DNA from: Sipunculus nudus
Lineage: Eukaryota; Annelida; Sipuncula; Golfingiida; Sipunculidae
Length of the DNA stretch: 64,000 nucleotides
Assembly (NCBI GenBank): GCA_026874595.1
Contig: JAPPUL010000084.1
Coordinates: 359,001 to 423,000 of the forward strand
Direction: 5' to 3'
Below are positions 26,815 through 36,397 of the stretch, in pieces (the stretch's first letter is position 1; each line of letters begins with the position of its first letter). Made by a program: the position numbers and the translations under genes. Under the pieces are notes generated by a model that did not search any database, was not told where the DNA came from, and saw only the letters and a program-made list of their open reading frames with translations.

Positions 26815-27143
26815 TATTAAATTATACTCCCTTACCTAAATCAAATATAAAAACGCTAATCGAGCATAAGTATACTAAAAATTCTAAATAACTTATTTGT
26901 TTCTAATTATGTATTCACTTTGCTTATAAAATATATATAATTTATAAATAAAATAAATGCATATATGATATTTTTTCTAACTAATATAATTAGAGTGATA
27001 ATATTTTAAAATGAAGTAACCTTAGTTAGGGAGGTTTTAAATTGTATAGAAAATACTAAAATTTTAACTACAAATAATTCATTATTTAAGATAGATAATA
27101 TAAAAATAAGCACGATTTACAAAGCATTTATGAATTAAATCAA
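26815..27143. other. AT-rich gap, nothing recognised
   Basis: About 330 bases between hyuAB and the MarR-type regulator, both on the minus strand. It holds the hyuAB promoter region by position, but I see no clear operator, terminator or gene. Confidence 0.5.
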
Positions 27144-27695
27144 TTATAGCGAAGATGCAGATCTAGATGCCTGATCATAAATTCCTGACATAGTTCTTAG
27201 AATATCAGCAACATCTCTAATATATTCATAATTCAAATCTAACGAATCAATCGTTCTTAAAAGACAATTTTCTCTAATATTGGCATACTTTTTACAAATA
27301 TTTTGACCTTTTTCCGTCGAACTATAAAAAATTTCTTTACCTTCTTTTTTGCTTGTAATAAGCTTGTTTGCAAGTAATTTTTTTATAGCATAATTGACTA
27401 TATGAATATCTTCAATGTTTAAAGTGAAAGCAATATCTGATATTTTCTTTGGCTTTTTTCTATGATTAACGTTATGTAAAATGAGTATAGTAATAGGACT
27501 AAAAGAATTTAATTCAGGTTCAGCTGCACGTAAAGCATATGATACCCACCTCGAAAAAGCATTATAAGCAACTATTATTGAGTATTCTAATTCACTTGTT
27601 TCCCAATCATCTGTTCCTGCTAAATGAGAGGAAGAAACTATTGGAATCTTATCAATATCTTTTTTATTATGTTTTGTAGGGTAATTTTTCTTCAT
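27144..27695 (-). CDS. MarR-like winged-helix regulator
   Basis: 183 residues. It has ELEYSIIVAYNAFSRWVSYA, SPITILILHNVNHRKKPKKI and LNIEDIHIVNYAIKKLLANK followed by a wing (SKKEGKEIFYSSTEKG), the pattern of a predicted MarR-type family common near transporter and amide-degradation genes. It is transcribed away from the TRAP genes and towards hyuAB, so it could control either. The 32-bp inverted repeat at 28189 is a candidate operator. Confidence 0.78.
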   Translation of the reverse strand: MKKNYPTKHNKKDIDKIPIVSSSHLAGTDDWETSELEYSIIVAYNAFSRWVSYALRAAEPELNSFSPITILILHNVNHRKKPKKISDIAFTLNIEDIHIVNYAIKKLLANKLITSKKEGKEIFYSSTEKGQNICKKYANIRENCLLRTIDSLDLNYEYIRDVADILRTMSGIYDQASRSASSL

Positions 27696-27870
27696 TAAAA
27701 ATTGATGTAAATAAACTCATTATAACATTTAAAAAAATATTTGAATAATAACTTAATAATATACCAAAGCCTATATTATTAAAGCTCTAGTCTAGAATTA
27801 TAATAAAATAATGCTATGAAAAGTAATAATAACAAGAGATTATTTTATACTAACGTTAGCTACTATGTTT

Positions 27871-27908
27871 GAGAGAATGAGTTGAGAGAATGAGTTGAGA
27901 GAATGAGT
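27871..27908. repeat. 13-bp tandem repeat, three copies
   Basis: GAGAGAATGAGTT is repeated three times head to tail (last copy ends GTA) in the 740-bp intergenic region upstream of dctP. The rest of that region is AT-rich without a credible gene. Confidence 0.9.
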
Positions 27909-28188
27909 AGATTAAAAATAAAAGTTCAATATAAGCTAAATAAACTAATAGAACATTTTGTAGCAGTATACTGCTACATTTTCAAATAGCACTTTAGTAA
28001 TTAAAAAAAGCTTTTACCAGCTAAAACAGGACTAAGCTGATACTGAAAAGATTTATATTGAGCTATTTGAATAGCTGTCAAATCTAAAGAAAAATACCTG
28101 ATTATTTCTCCTTCTCCCCCCTTCTCCAAATTTTGCTTCACTAATTCTTGAACGCTTATAATACTTATTTTTCCCAAGCCATATTAAG

Positions 28189-28220
28189 TAGTTAAACATA
28201 GATTGTTCTATGTTTAACTA
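28189..28220. promoter_or_regulatory. Perfect 14-bp inverted repeat upstream of the TRAP operon
   Basis: TAGTTAAACATAGA and TCTATGTTTAACTA flank a 4-base loop (TTGT). No T-tract follows, so it is more likely an operator or RNA hairpin than a terminator. It lies about 220 bases upstream of dctP and between the divergent MarR-type regulator and TRAP genes. Confidence 0.6.
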
Positions 28221-28437
28221 GGATAGAACCTTGAGCATATTATATTAATAATATTATTATAATCTTAACAAGATTTTGCTAATTTTTTGCTAATTTATTA
28301 ATAAATTGTAAAAAATAACTTTTTTTAAAACAAAAATTGTTATAATTGTCATAATTAAAGAGTAGATTTAGTATATAGTTAATCTTTAATTATTTACTTA
28401 CTTTTTTATTTTATTAATTCATTTGGAGGTTATGATC

Positions 28438-29411
28438 ATGAAAAGTTATTTAATAAAGATCTTGGTAATTTCATTTTGTTTGGTTTTTAGTAAACTAAGT
28501 TTTGCAATCTCTTGGAATATGGCTACTCCATATCCTGATGTTACATTTCATACTAAAAATATTCATCAGTTTGTAACTGATGTCAAAAATCTTACTAACA
28601 ACAAAATTAAAATAAAAGTACATTCAGCTGCCTCACTTTTTAAACATCCTGAAATTGCAAGGGCTGTTAGAAGTAATCAAGTGCAATCTGGTGAGTTCTT
28701 CCTTTAACTGCTAAATAATGACAATAATATTTTTGGACTTGACTCAATACCATTTTTAGTTACTAATTACGAAGAAGCTAAAAAACTTTGGGATATACAA
28801 AAATTTTATGTTGAGAAGTTACTTGCAAAACAAAATATGAAAGTTTTGTACGCAGTACCTTGGCCACCCCAAGGTTTGTATACAAAGAAAAAATTAATGA
28901 TATTAGGGATTTGTCCAAACTTAAATTTAGAAGTTATAATTCTAGTTTAGCAAAATTCGCAAGTTTGGTTGGGGCTGTTGCTACTCAGGTCGAAGTACCA
29001 GATATACCTCAGGCTTTTAGCACTGGCAGAGTGGAGGCTATGATTACTTCTCCATCAACTGGCGTGAATTCAAAAGTATGGGATTACTTATCACACTATA
29101 CTGATATCCAAGCGTGGATTCCCAAAAATATAGTTGTAATCAATAGAAAAGCTTTCGAAAGATTAAGTGCAAATGAGCAACAGAAAATAATCCAAGCAGC
29201 TAAAAAAGCAGAACAAAGAGGTTGGGCAATGAGTAAGAAGGAAACTTCTCAAAAGACCCGACAATTAAAAAACAAAGGCATTAAAGTTGCTATGCCAAGT
29301 GATAAATTAAAATTACAATTACAATCGATTGGTCAAAAAATGATTGAAGATTGGAAAAAAAATGCTAGTGAAGATGGTAAAAGAATGTTAGAAAAGTACT
29401 TGAACAGTTAA
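28438..29411 (+). pseudogene. TRAP transporter substrate-binding protein DctP, broken
   Basis: Starts at ATG 28438 with GGAGG eight bases before it. A signal peptide ends in SKLSFA, and the mature protein begins ISWNMATPYPDVTFHTKNIH. After VQSGEFFL the frame hits TAA (near 28706) and continues in frame as LLNNDNNIFGLDSIPFLVTN. At about 28885 one A is missing from an A-run, shifting into the frame of KINDIRDLSKLKFRSYNS, which continues to the end at 29411. The rest is well conserved. This periplasmic receptor feeds the DctQM pair downstream, so the transporter is probably dead unless the defects are sequence errors. Confidence 0.88.
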
Positions 29412-29449
29412 GTTTGCTTTAAACTAATTTGAATGCTTGTAAAGATCTT

Positions 29450-29974
29450 ATGATAAGAAAAGTTCTTAATCTTTTATATTTAAGTAGCGGAGTATTGGCT
29501 GCTACATGCATAGTCATGATTGTAATCATAGTATTTTTACAAGTGTTATTTGTGTTTATTGATAAGCTATCTTTACTAATTCTAGATGATTTAATTCTAG
29601 ATTTAAATATACCTTCTTATTCAGATTTTACAGGGTTTTTATTTGCAGCAGCTTCCTTTTTATCTTTGGCCTATACCTTAAAGAATAATGGCCATATAAA
29701 AGTGAGTATAGTAATAAATTGGTTGACTGAAAGCCAGCAGAAATTTTTCGAAATTGCATCTTTATTTATAGCTACCCTTATAACTTGTTATGCATCTTTT
29801 TATATGATAGAATTAATAATTGAAACAATTGAATTTGGAGATAAGACAACTGGAATAATTTCAATACCTTTATGGATACCTCAAACTCCATTATTAGTTG
29901 GACTAATAATATTAGCTATTGCTTTACTAGATAATTTATCAATTGCTCTATATAGAATAAAATCATTAAATTAA
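29450..29974 (+). CDS. TRAP transporter small permease DctQ
   Basis: About 174 residues from ATG 29450, with four hydrophobic segments. The LNIPSYSDFTGFLFAAASFL and LKNNGHIKVSIV motif is typical of DctQ, which pairs with DctM in sodium-driven import of carboxylates. It lies between dctP and dctM, 11 bases before dctM. Confidence 0.85.
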   Translation: MIRKVLNLLYLSSGVLAATCIVMIVIIVFLQVLFVFIDKLSLLILDDLILDLNIPSYSDFTGFLFAAASFLSLAYTLKNNGHIKVSIVINWLTESQQKFFEIASLFIATLITCYASFYMIELIIETIEFGDKTTGIISIPLWIPQTPLLVGLIILAIALLDNLSIALYRIKSLN

Positions 29975-29985
29975 CGTAACCGAAT

Positions 29986-31287
29986 ATGTCTGTTATATTT
30001 CTATCTCTAATTCTGATAATAGTTTTATTTGCACTATTGTCTATTGGTTTATGGGTTGCATTTTCTTTAGTTGGTGTAGGTATTGCTGCTATCGTTTTCT
30101 TTACAGATGTATCGGTTGGTCAAATATTAGCAACAAGCATTTGGGGAAATAGTAATTCCTGGGCACTTGCTGCACTTCCTCTTTTTATTTGGATGGGTGA
30201 AATTCTTTTTCGTTCAAACATAACTGATGATATATTCACAGGGCTCTCGCCTTGGATTAAATATCTTCCAGGGAAATTATTACATGTAAATATTTTTGGC
30301 AGTGGTTTGTTCGCAGCAGTATCTGGTTCCTCCGCCGCTACTGCTGCAACTATCGGCAAAGTATCTTTAAATGAACTTTCTAAAAGAGGATATCCTAAAG
30401 AATTAATGATTGGAACCTTAGCATCATCAGCAACTTTAGGTTTATTAATCCCTCCTTCAATAGTTTTAATTGTTTATGGTGCAGCAACTGAACAATCAAT
30501 TGCAAGATTATTTGTTGCAGGAATATTTCCAGGTATACTCTTATCATTTTGTTTTGTAGGGTATGTCATATTTTGGTCTTTAAGGAAAAAGGATAAGATA
30601 CCTAAAGAAGATATGGATAACAAAAATTCTTTTATCCAAAAAATTAAACTATCCAGCAAGCTAATACCTGTGTTTTTACTAATCGTTGTAGTAGTAGGTT
30701 CTATTTATTTAGGGATAGCCTCACCTACAGATGCGGCTTCGCTTGGGATAATTTTTTCTCTTTTGCTATCTTGGAGAAATAAGTCCTTGAATTGGAGTAT
30801 TTTCAAAGAAGGGCTTATGGCAGCAACCAAAACATCATGCATGATAGCATTTATACTTACAGGAGCTTCTTTTCTTACTGTAGCCATGGGTTTCACAGGA
30901 CTACCAAGCTCTTTGGCTGAATGGATAGGAGAATTAAATTTATCAAAATATCAATTATTATTTGCATTAACATTATTTTTTATTATGTTAGGACTTTTTC
31001 TAGATGGAATTTCTATAGTGGTTTTAACAACTTCAATTATTATGCCGATGATTGCAGTTGTTGGAATTGATCCAATTTGGTTTGGAATATTTTTAGTAGT
31101 GGTCGTAGAAATTGCTCAAATCACCCCACCGGTAGGTTTTAATCTATTCGTAATACAATCTTTAACTGAGAACAATATATTTTACATTGCAAAAGCAACA
31201 ATACCTTTTTTCCTAATAATGCTTTTGTTTTTATTTATTATAACTGTTTTTCCAATAATAGTTTTATATCTTCCCAATAGTATGTAA
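29986..31287 (+). CDS. TRAP transporter large permease DctM
   Basis: 433 residues with about 12 hydrophobic segments. Family motifs are ALPLFIWMGEILFRS, FAAVSGSSAATAATIGKVSL, LLIPPSIVLIVYG, PTDAASLG and VEIAQITPPVGFNLFVIQ. It is the transport subunit and is intact, although its partner dctP is broken. Confidence 0.93.
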   Translation: MSVIFLSLILIIVLFALLSIGLWVAFSLVGVGIAAIVFFTDVSVGQILATSIWGNSNSWALAALPLFIWMGEILFRSNITDDIFTGLSPWIKYLPGKLLHVNIFGSGLFAAVSGSSAATAATIGKVSLNELSKRGYPKELMIGTLASSATLGLLIPPSIVLIVYGAATEQSIARLFVAGIFPGILLSFCFVGYVIFWSLRKKDKIPKEDMDNKNSFIQKIKLSSKLIPVFLLIVVVVGSIYLGIASPTDAASLGIIFSLLLSWRNKSLNWSIFKEGLMAATKTSCMIAFILTGASFLTVAMGFTGLPSSLAEWIGELNLSKYQLLFALTLFFIMLGLFLDGISIVVLTTSIIMPMIAVVGIDPIWFGIFLVVVVEIAQITPPVGFNLFVIQSLTENNIFYIAKATIPFFLIMLLFLFIITVFPIIVLYLPNSM

Positions 31288-31379
31288 AAATTTCTTAAGC
31301 ATTAAAAGCCTTTACTATAGTATATTCACATGTCAAAAGCTACAATTGCTAAACAAATTTATTGTATTTTACTAACTTA

Positions 31380-31610
31380 AGAATAAAAAAAGATGAAAGT
31401 TATTTTGTAGCAAGAAGAGTAAGAGGTAGTGAGGACTTGGAGCGGCGGCAAAGCACAAGTATTTGGTTTACTAAAACGAAATAGAAAAGTCTATGTTGAG
31501 ATAGTTGTGAAATGCTCAAAAGCCCAATTAATGTTTATAATAAAGGGAAAGAGACTTAGTAGCATCATGTTGAAAGCTGGTGAGTGGTCATTACTTAATT
31601 AAAAAAGAAA
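31380..31610 (+). pseudogene. IS1595-family transposase remnant
   Basis: DESYFVARRVRG (from 31392) matches the start of the IS1595/ISXO2 catalytic domain. After a frame slip, GGKAQVFGLLKRNRKVYVEI and CSKAQLMFIIKGK follow. Both ends are missing. It adjoins an HsdR remnant. Confidence 0.75.
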
Positions 31611-32141
31611 TTGCTTCAGATCCTCCTTTTGTAGCACTCCTCTTCTTTAAGTGTGGGCAGTTTCGGAATAAGGAAATTCAGGAATATCAACAGCTTCACC
31701 CACTCAGCATTGATGTATAGGCAAAATTGAAGTAAGAAAACCGTATATTCTATGCTTTAGCTTTCCTTTGAAATCTACCTGCCCGTCTTCATCGAGTCGC
31801 TGCTATATACTGCAACACAGGCATCCAGAACCGAGTTTAGAGTTTCCCGTTTCTAACCATTAAAATAGAGTTCCACCAAAAGTTCGAACTGATAATTCAA
31901 ACTGATAAGAAGAATAAACCTGATAACTATTCAGATCGGACCTCAGATCATAAAGTTTATTAGAGTCACTTTCCTCGCTTAGTATGCTCGTGTGGTAATC
32001 AGAAAACGCTATATGGATCACATCAACATCATTAAAGAAGCCCAAAATGAAAGTGTCGCGTTTCTTGGGATGACACGAGCCAGGCAGTCTAATGACCCTT
32101 CTATAAACATACTTTTTAATGTCATGGCTATAGATTAGCAA
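31610..32141 (-). pseudogene. Type I restriction subunit HsdR, C-terminal remnant
   Basis: Minus strand. The upstream part (from 32141) reads RDTFILGFFNDVDVIHIAFS and SDSNKLYDLRSDLN, matching the helical region after the helicase domains of HsdR. The downstream part reads RLDEDGQVDFKGKLKHRIYG then FLTSILP, and after a frameshift NAEWVKLLIFLNFLIPKLPT, the conserved end of HsdR. The motor and nuclease domains and hsdM/hsdS are absent. It is a leftover of a type I restriction system. Confidence 0.75.
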
Positions 32142-32186
32142 ACGAAAGAAGTTTCGTTAATCTAGTTTAACATCAAAAACAGTATT

Positions 32187-32360
32187 GAATTTTGCTTTGC
32201 AAGAGCTTAGTTTTTCTATAATCACATTCATCCTCATAAATATTTAGATTACAAAATACCTTCTGAGGTTGGGAATAATGAGATTATCATTAAATTTACT
32301 AAACGATATTACTATCAAGGATTAGATGAAAAGATTGCTGAATATTATTTTATGAAATAA
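32187..32360 (+). pseudogene. IS3/IS481-like transposase C-terminal remnant
   Basis: The frame contains EFCFARA, a stop, then FFYNHIHPHKYLDYKIPSEV. This resembles the end of the integrase domain of IS3-type transposases (NxxRPHxxLxYKTPxE). A short tail to 32360 follows. It is degenerate, and no terminal repeats were seen. Confidence 0.55.
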
Positions 32361-32546
32361 GGCTGTCAATCTAATTTGAGTTGTCGTAGACAGTTGTGTC
32401 TTTTGATTAAAAAAAAGTTATTTGCGAGTGTATTTATGAGAAATAACTGAAAAAAATATGGAATTACTTGAAACAAAAATTAAAATTGAGTAGCTTAAAG
32501 AAGCTGGTTGAGAATAGATAATTTGCAATATACCTTATAATAGCGG

Positions 32547-33023
32547 ATGACAAATAAAAATAATATTAAACAGCGTTTGGAAGAGCTAGGAATTATACTT
32601 GGGTTCCCACCACAAAGTATTGCTAGTTATCAACCATATCAAATAGTTGATGGGTTGGTAGTTATATCAGGCCAGCTTCCGATGGTGGCAGGTGAGCTTA
32701 AGTATTCAGGACAGCTTGGAAAAAATGTATCACTTGAAGATGGTATTAAGGCTGCATACATTTGTGCAATTAATATATTATCTCAACTTAATGCCGCTTG
32801 TAACGGAGACCTTGAACGCGTTGAACGCTGTGTACGTATTGGTGGTTTTGTGAGTTCACATAAAGATTTTAAAGAGCATCCTCAAATAATAAATGGTGCA
32901 TCTGAATTAATGACAGCTGTTTTTGGAGACTTGGGAGTCCATGCTCGTGCAGCTGTTGGGTGTTCATCATTGCCTTTGGGAGCAGCAGTTGAAGTAGAGG
33001 CAACCTTTAAAATTAGTATATAA
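32547..33023 (+). CDS. RidA family (YjgF/Rid) protein
   Basis: 158 residues with VVISGQLPMVAGELKYSGQL, the GDLERVERCVRIGGFV region and the closing GVHARAAVGCSSLPLGAAVE, typical of the longer YjgF_like group. Classical RidA deaminates reactive enamines and imines formed in amino acid catabolism, but this subgroup may differ. It lies directly before an amino acid ABC transporter on the same strand, which fits a role in catabolism of the imported amino acid. Confidence 0.88.
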   Translation: MTNKNNIKQRLEELGIILGFPPQSIASYQPYQIVDGLVVISGQLPMVAGELKYSGQLGKNVSLEDGIKAAYICAINILSQLNAACNGDLERVERCVRIGGFVSSHKDFKEHPQIINGASELMTAVFGDLGVHARAAVGCSSLPLGAAVEVEATFKISI

Positions 33024-33089
33024 TTTACAAAACTGAGGGTCGTTGCTGGGATAAACGATATTGTAATTTTAAAAAATAAGGAGTTTTTT

Positions 33090-33983
33090 ATGAAACTAAA
33101 AATATTAACTAGTGTTACAGTAATTATCACTTTGTCTATGTCTTTAATAACAATTGCAAAAGCTGATAATATTGAAAATTCTTTTGTTCTTAAACGCATT
33201 GCTAAAAGAGGTGTTATTAATGTAGGGCACCGTAGATCTTCAGTTCCATTTTCCTACTATAACAGACAAGGCAAGCCAGAAGGCTATACTTTAGATATTT
33301 GCGCAGAGATTATCGAAGAGATTAAAAAAGTAGTAGGCAAACCGAATCTTAAGATTAAATATGTGCCAATAACAGCTCAAACTCGTATTCCATTAATAGC
33401 TAATGGCACTTTGGATATGGAGTGTGGCACTACAACACATAATTTAACACGTCGTAAACAAGTAGATTATCTTTCTACTACTTTTATTACTGGAACAAAA
33501 TTAGCAGTACCTAAACGCTCTAGGATAAATAGAATAGAGGATATGAATGGGAAAGCTATAGCACTTGCATTAGGCACGACCAATGAAAAAGCAGTTAAAG
33601 AGATTGCAAGAGAAAAGAGATTAAAGATTAAATTTGTGATGGTTAAAGGTATGGCAGAGGGCTGGGCATCTTTAACATCTGGGCGAGTAGATGCATTTGC
33701 AGCTGATTCTGCAAAGCTATATGCATTAATAGCGAAAGCTAAAAGGAAAGGGAGATATAAAGTTGTAGGTCGTTATCTTAGTTTTGACCCTTATGGTATT
33801 ATGGTTCCTCAAGGGGACTCTTTATTTCGCAGACTTGGGGATGCTAAATTAGCAGATATGATGCGTGATGGCACTCTGCATAGGATTTATGCAAAATGGT
33901 TTGAGCCAGGGCCAAACAATATTAATATGCCACTAAGTGATACTTTGCGAACTGCATTTGAAATTCAGGCATTTTCACATTAA
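33090..33983 (+). CDS. Amino acid ABC transporter substrate-binding protein (GltI-like)
   Basis: 297 residues, with AAGGAG before the ATG and a signal peptide ending AKA. The mature part shows VINVGHRRSSVPFSYYNRQG, PEGYTLDICAEI, LDMECGTTTHN and FDPYGIMVPQGD, as in glutamate/aspartate-binding proteins. It works with the two permeases and ATPase that follow. Confidence 0.9.
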   Translation: MKLKILTSVTVIITLSMSLITIAKADNIENSFVLKRIAKRGVINVGHRRSSVPFSYYNRQGKPEGYTLDICAEIIEEIKKVVGKPNLKIKYVPITAQTRIPLIANGTLDMECGTTTHNLTRRKQVDYLSTTFITGTKLAVPKRSRINRIEDMNGKAIALALGTTNEKAVKEIAREKRLKIKFVMVKGMAEGWASLTSGRVDAFAADSAKLYALIAKAKRKGRYKVVGRYLSFDPYGIMVPQGDSLFRRLGDAKLADMMRDGTLHRIYAKWFEPGPNNINMPLSDTLRTAFEIQAFSH

Positions 33984-34024
33984 TTTATAAATTAAAATTA
34001 GATAATAATTATTAATCTATAACT

Positions 34025-34747
34025 ATGAACTATAACTGGAACTGGGGTATTATTTTTACGGAGCCTTATTTTGACTGGTTATTATCTGGTCTTGGCTGGA
34101 CCATAACAGTTGCAGCATTAGCTTGGGTCATTGCCTTCATACTGGGTTCTTTGGTAGGCATCATAAGAACAGTAGACAATCGTTTTTCTCGTTCTTTTGG
34201 GACCGCCTATGTTTCACTTTTTCGGAATATACCTTTACTAGTTCAGATGTTTATTTGGTATTTTGTAGTTCCTGAATTATTGCCTGCGGACTGGGGTATA
34301 TGGGTTAAAAGAGAAATGCCCCTGCCAGAGGTTACTACAGCAGTTATTTGTCTTGGGACCTATACATCATCTAGAGTTGCCGAACAAGTTCGTGCGGGAA
34401 TTAATGCTATTCCTGCCGGACAAAAGGCAGCATCAAAAGCAATTGGCTTAACACAGTTACAAGTATACAGATATATTTTATTACCTGTTAGTTATCGAAC
34501 AATTATTCCGCCAATGACTAGTGAATTTTTAGGTATTTTTAAAAATTCATCACTAGCATTAACTATTGGTGTTTTAGAATTAACAGCTCAAACTAGACAA
34601 ATAGAAGAATATACCTTTCAGGGCTTTGAAGCCTTCACCGCAGCCACAGTATTATATATAGCAATTACATTTATTGTAATGACTGTGATGAAAGTAGTAG
34701 AAAGCCGTGTTGCCATACCTGGATTAGTATCGCTTGGAACTAAATAA
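34025..34747 (+). CDS. Amino acid ABC transporter permease (GltJ-like)
   Basis: 240 residues with several membrane segments and the EAA loop VRAGINAIPAGQKAASKAIG followed by LTQLQVYRYILLP. It is homologous to GltJ-type permeases and directly abuts the next permease gene (TAA then ATG). Confidence 0.9.
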   Translation: MNYNWNWGIIFTEPYFDWLLSGLGWTITVAALAWVIAFILGSLVGIIRTVDNRFSRSFGTAYVSLFRNIPLLVQMFIWYFVVPELLPADWGIWVKREMPLPEVTTAVICLGTYTSSRVAEQVRAGINAIPAGQKAASKAIGLTQLQVYRYILLPVSYRTIIPPMTSEFLGIFKNSSLALTIGVLELTAQTRQIEEYTFQGFEAFTAATVLYIAITFIVMTVMKVVESRVAIPGLVSLGTK

Positions 34748-35407
34748 ATGTTTTCAGATTTTGATTTTAATATAATTATTGAATCAGCAGGCTTCCTTGC
34801 TGAGGGTATGGGATTAACGCTTATATTGACCTTTATAGCAATTATTGGAGGTACTATTTTCGGAACATTGCTTGCGTTGTGCCGTCTTTCTGGTTTTAAG
34901 AGTTTATCTTTTATAGCAGGCTCATATGTAAATTTCTTTCGTTCAATGCCTTTAATTCTAGTAATTTTTTGGTTCTATTTTCTGGTGCCATATATCGTTG
35001 GTAGGTCTGTAGGCAGTTTTAGTTCAGTATTAATTGCTTTTATTATGTTTGAGTCAGCCTATTATTGCGAGATTATTCGTGCAGGCATTCAAAGTATAAA
35101 AACTGGGCAGGTTCGTGCAGGTGAGGCTCTTGGTTTAACATATCAGCAGAATATGCGTTATATTGTATTGCCACAGGCTTTTCGGAATATGGTGCCAATT
35201 TTATTAACCCAGGCGGTTGTTTTGTTTCAAGATACTTCTTTGGTGTATGTTGTTGGGCTACATGACTTTTTAGTTAATGCAAGTATCGTTGCTAACAGCG
35301 AAAATAGGCTGGTAGAACTCTACTCAACAGTTGCGGTAGTTTATTTTATCATCTGTATAATAGCGTCTTCTTCAATAGCCTACCTACAAAGGAAAATTAA
35401 AACATGA
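34748..35407 (+). CDS. Amino acid ABC transporter permease (GltK-like)
   Basis: 219 residues, second permease. The EAA loop is [20 protein letters not shown] then [18 protein letters not shown]. Its TGA overlaps the ATPase start as ATGA, so TGA is used as a stop in this block too. Confidence 0.9.
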   Translation: MFSDFDFNIIIESAGFLAEGMGLTLILTFIAIIGGTIFGTLLALCRLSGFKSLSFIAGSYVNFFRSMPLILVIFWFYFLVPYIVGRSVGSFSSVLIAFIMFESAYYCEIIRAGIQSIKTGQVRAGEALGLTYQQNMRYIVLPQAFRNMVPILLTQAVVLFQDTSLVYVVGLHDFLVNASIVANSENRLVELYSTVAVVYFIICIIASSSIAYLQRKIKT

Positions 35408-36144
35408 TTAAATTTAACAATGTAAGCAAATGGTTTGGTGATTTTCAAGTACTAAATAACTGCAATTTGGAAATTAATAAGGGTGAAGTTGTTGTTGTTT
35501 GCGGGCCTTCTGGCTCGGGTAAAAGCACACTAATTCAATGTGTTAATGGCCTTGAGCCAATTCAGCAAGGCGAAATCTTTGTTGAAGTGTTAGAAGAGCG
35601 TATTCAAGTTAATCATAAAAAAACGAATTTACCTAAACTACGATCTCGTATTGGTATGGTTTTTCAACATTTTGAGCTATTTCCCCACTTAAGAGTGTCA
35701 GATAATATATCTCTTGCACAAACTAAAGTGCTTGGACGTGATGCAAATAATGCCCAAAAACGCTCTATAGAACTATTAGAAAGAGTTGGTCTTAAAGAGC
35801 ATGCTAAGAAATACCCTAGTGAGTTATCAGGGGGGCAACAACAGCGTGTTGCTATTGCTCGGGGACTTGCTATAGATCCGATTGCTATGCTGTTTGATGA
35901 GCCAACATCTGCACTTGATCCTGAGATGATTAATGAGGTATTAGATGTGATGGTTGAACTGGCAAATGATGGTATGACTATGATGGTTGTAACTCACGAA
36001 ATGGGATTTGCGAAGAGAGTTGCTGATAGAGTTATTTTTATGGATGAGGGTAGAATCGAAGAAGATTGTAGTAAAAAAGAGTTTTTTGAAACTGAACGCG
36101 GTGAACGCTCTAAACTATTTTTATCTAAAATACTAAATCATTAG
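35404..36144 (+). CDS. Amino acid ABC transporter ATPase (GltL-like)
   Basis: 246 residues with Walker [11 protein letters not shown]-loop [12 protein letters not shown], signature [15 protein letters not shown], Walker [12 protein letters not shown] and the H-loop VTHEM. The length and sequence match the polar amino acid group (GlnQ/GltL). It is the last gene of the RidA-transporter unit. Confidence 0.94.
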   Translation: MIKFNNVSKWFGDFQVLNNCNLEINKGEVVVVCGPSGSGKSTLIQCVNGLEPIQQGEIFVEVLEERIQVNHKKTNLPKLRSRIGMVFQHFELFPHLRVSDNISLAQTKVLGRDANNAQKRSIELLERVGLKEHAKKYPSELSGGQQQRVAIARGLAIDPIAMLFDEPTSALDPEMINEVLDVMVELANDGMTMMVVTHEMGFAKRVADRVIFMDEGRIEEDCSKKEFFETERGERSKLFLSKILNH

Positions 36145-36174
36145 GAATAAGTGATGAGTGAAATTACTGATGGC

Positions 36175-36255
36175 TATCAGATAATAATAGGGATTGCTTC
36201 TATCAAATATTTTGGGATGTAGTGTTTTGACTCTTCCGGGTATCAGATAATAATA
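36175..36255. repeat. 15-bp direct repeat, two copies 66 bp apart
   Basis: TATCAGATAATAATA occurs at 36175-36189 and 36241-36255, just behind the ABC ATPase gene and before the composition change at the oxidoreductase gene. Apart from this the gap to 36397 is AT-rich and holds nothing else I recognise. Confidence 0.85.
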
Positions 36256-36397
36256 AAGAGCATAAGGGTATTAAGGGCTTTGTTATAGATATTCATATTT
36301 TTTATTGCTTTTATAAAATCAATCTACTTTTAAAATATCACAAAATATCCAATACTGAAAATATAGATATTCAAAATGTGTTTAAAGGAGATAGGCT

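Noticed and set aside
27871-28220. CRISPR-like array
   Set aside because: The 13-bp units are strictly tandem without spacers, and the 32-bp hairpin is single.
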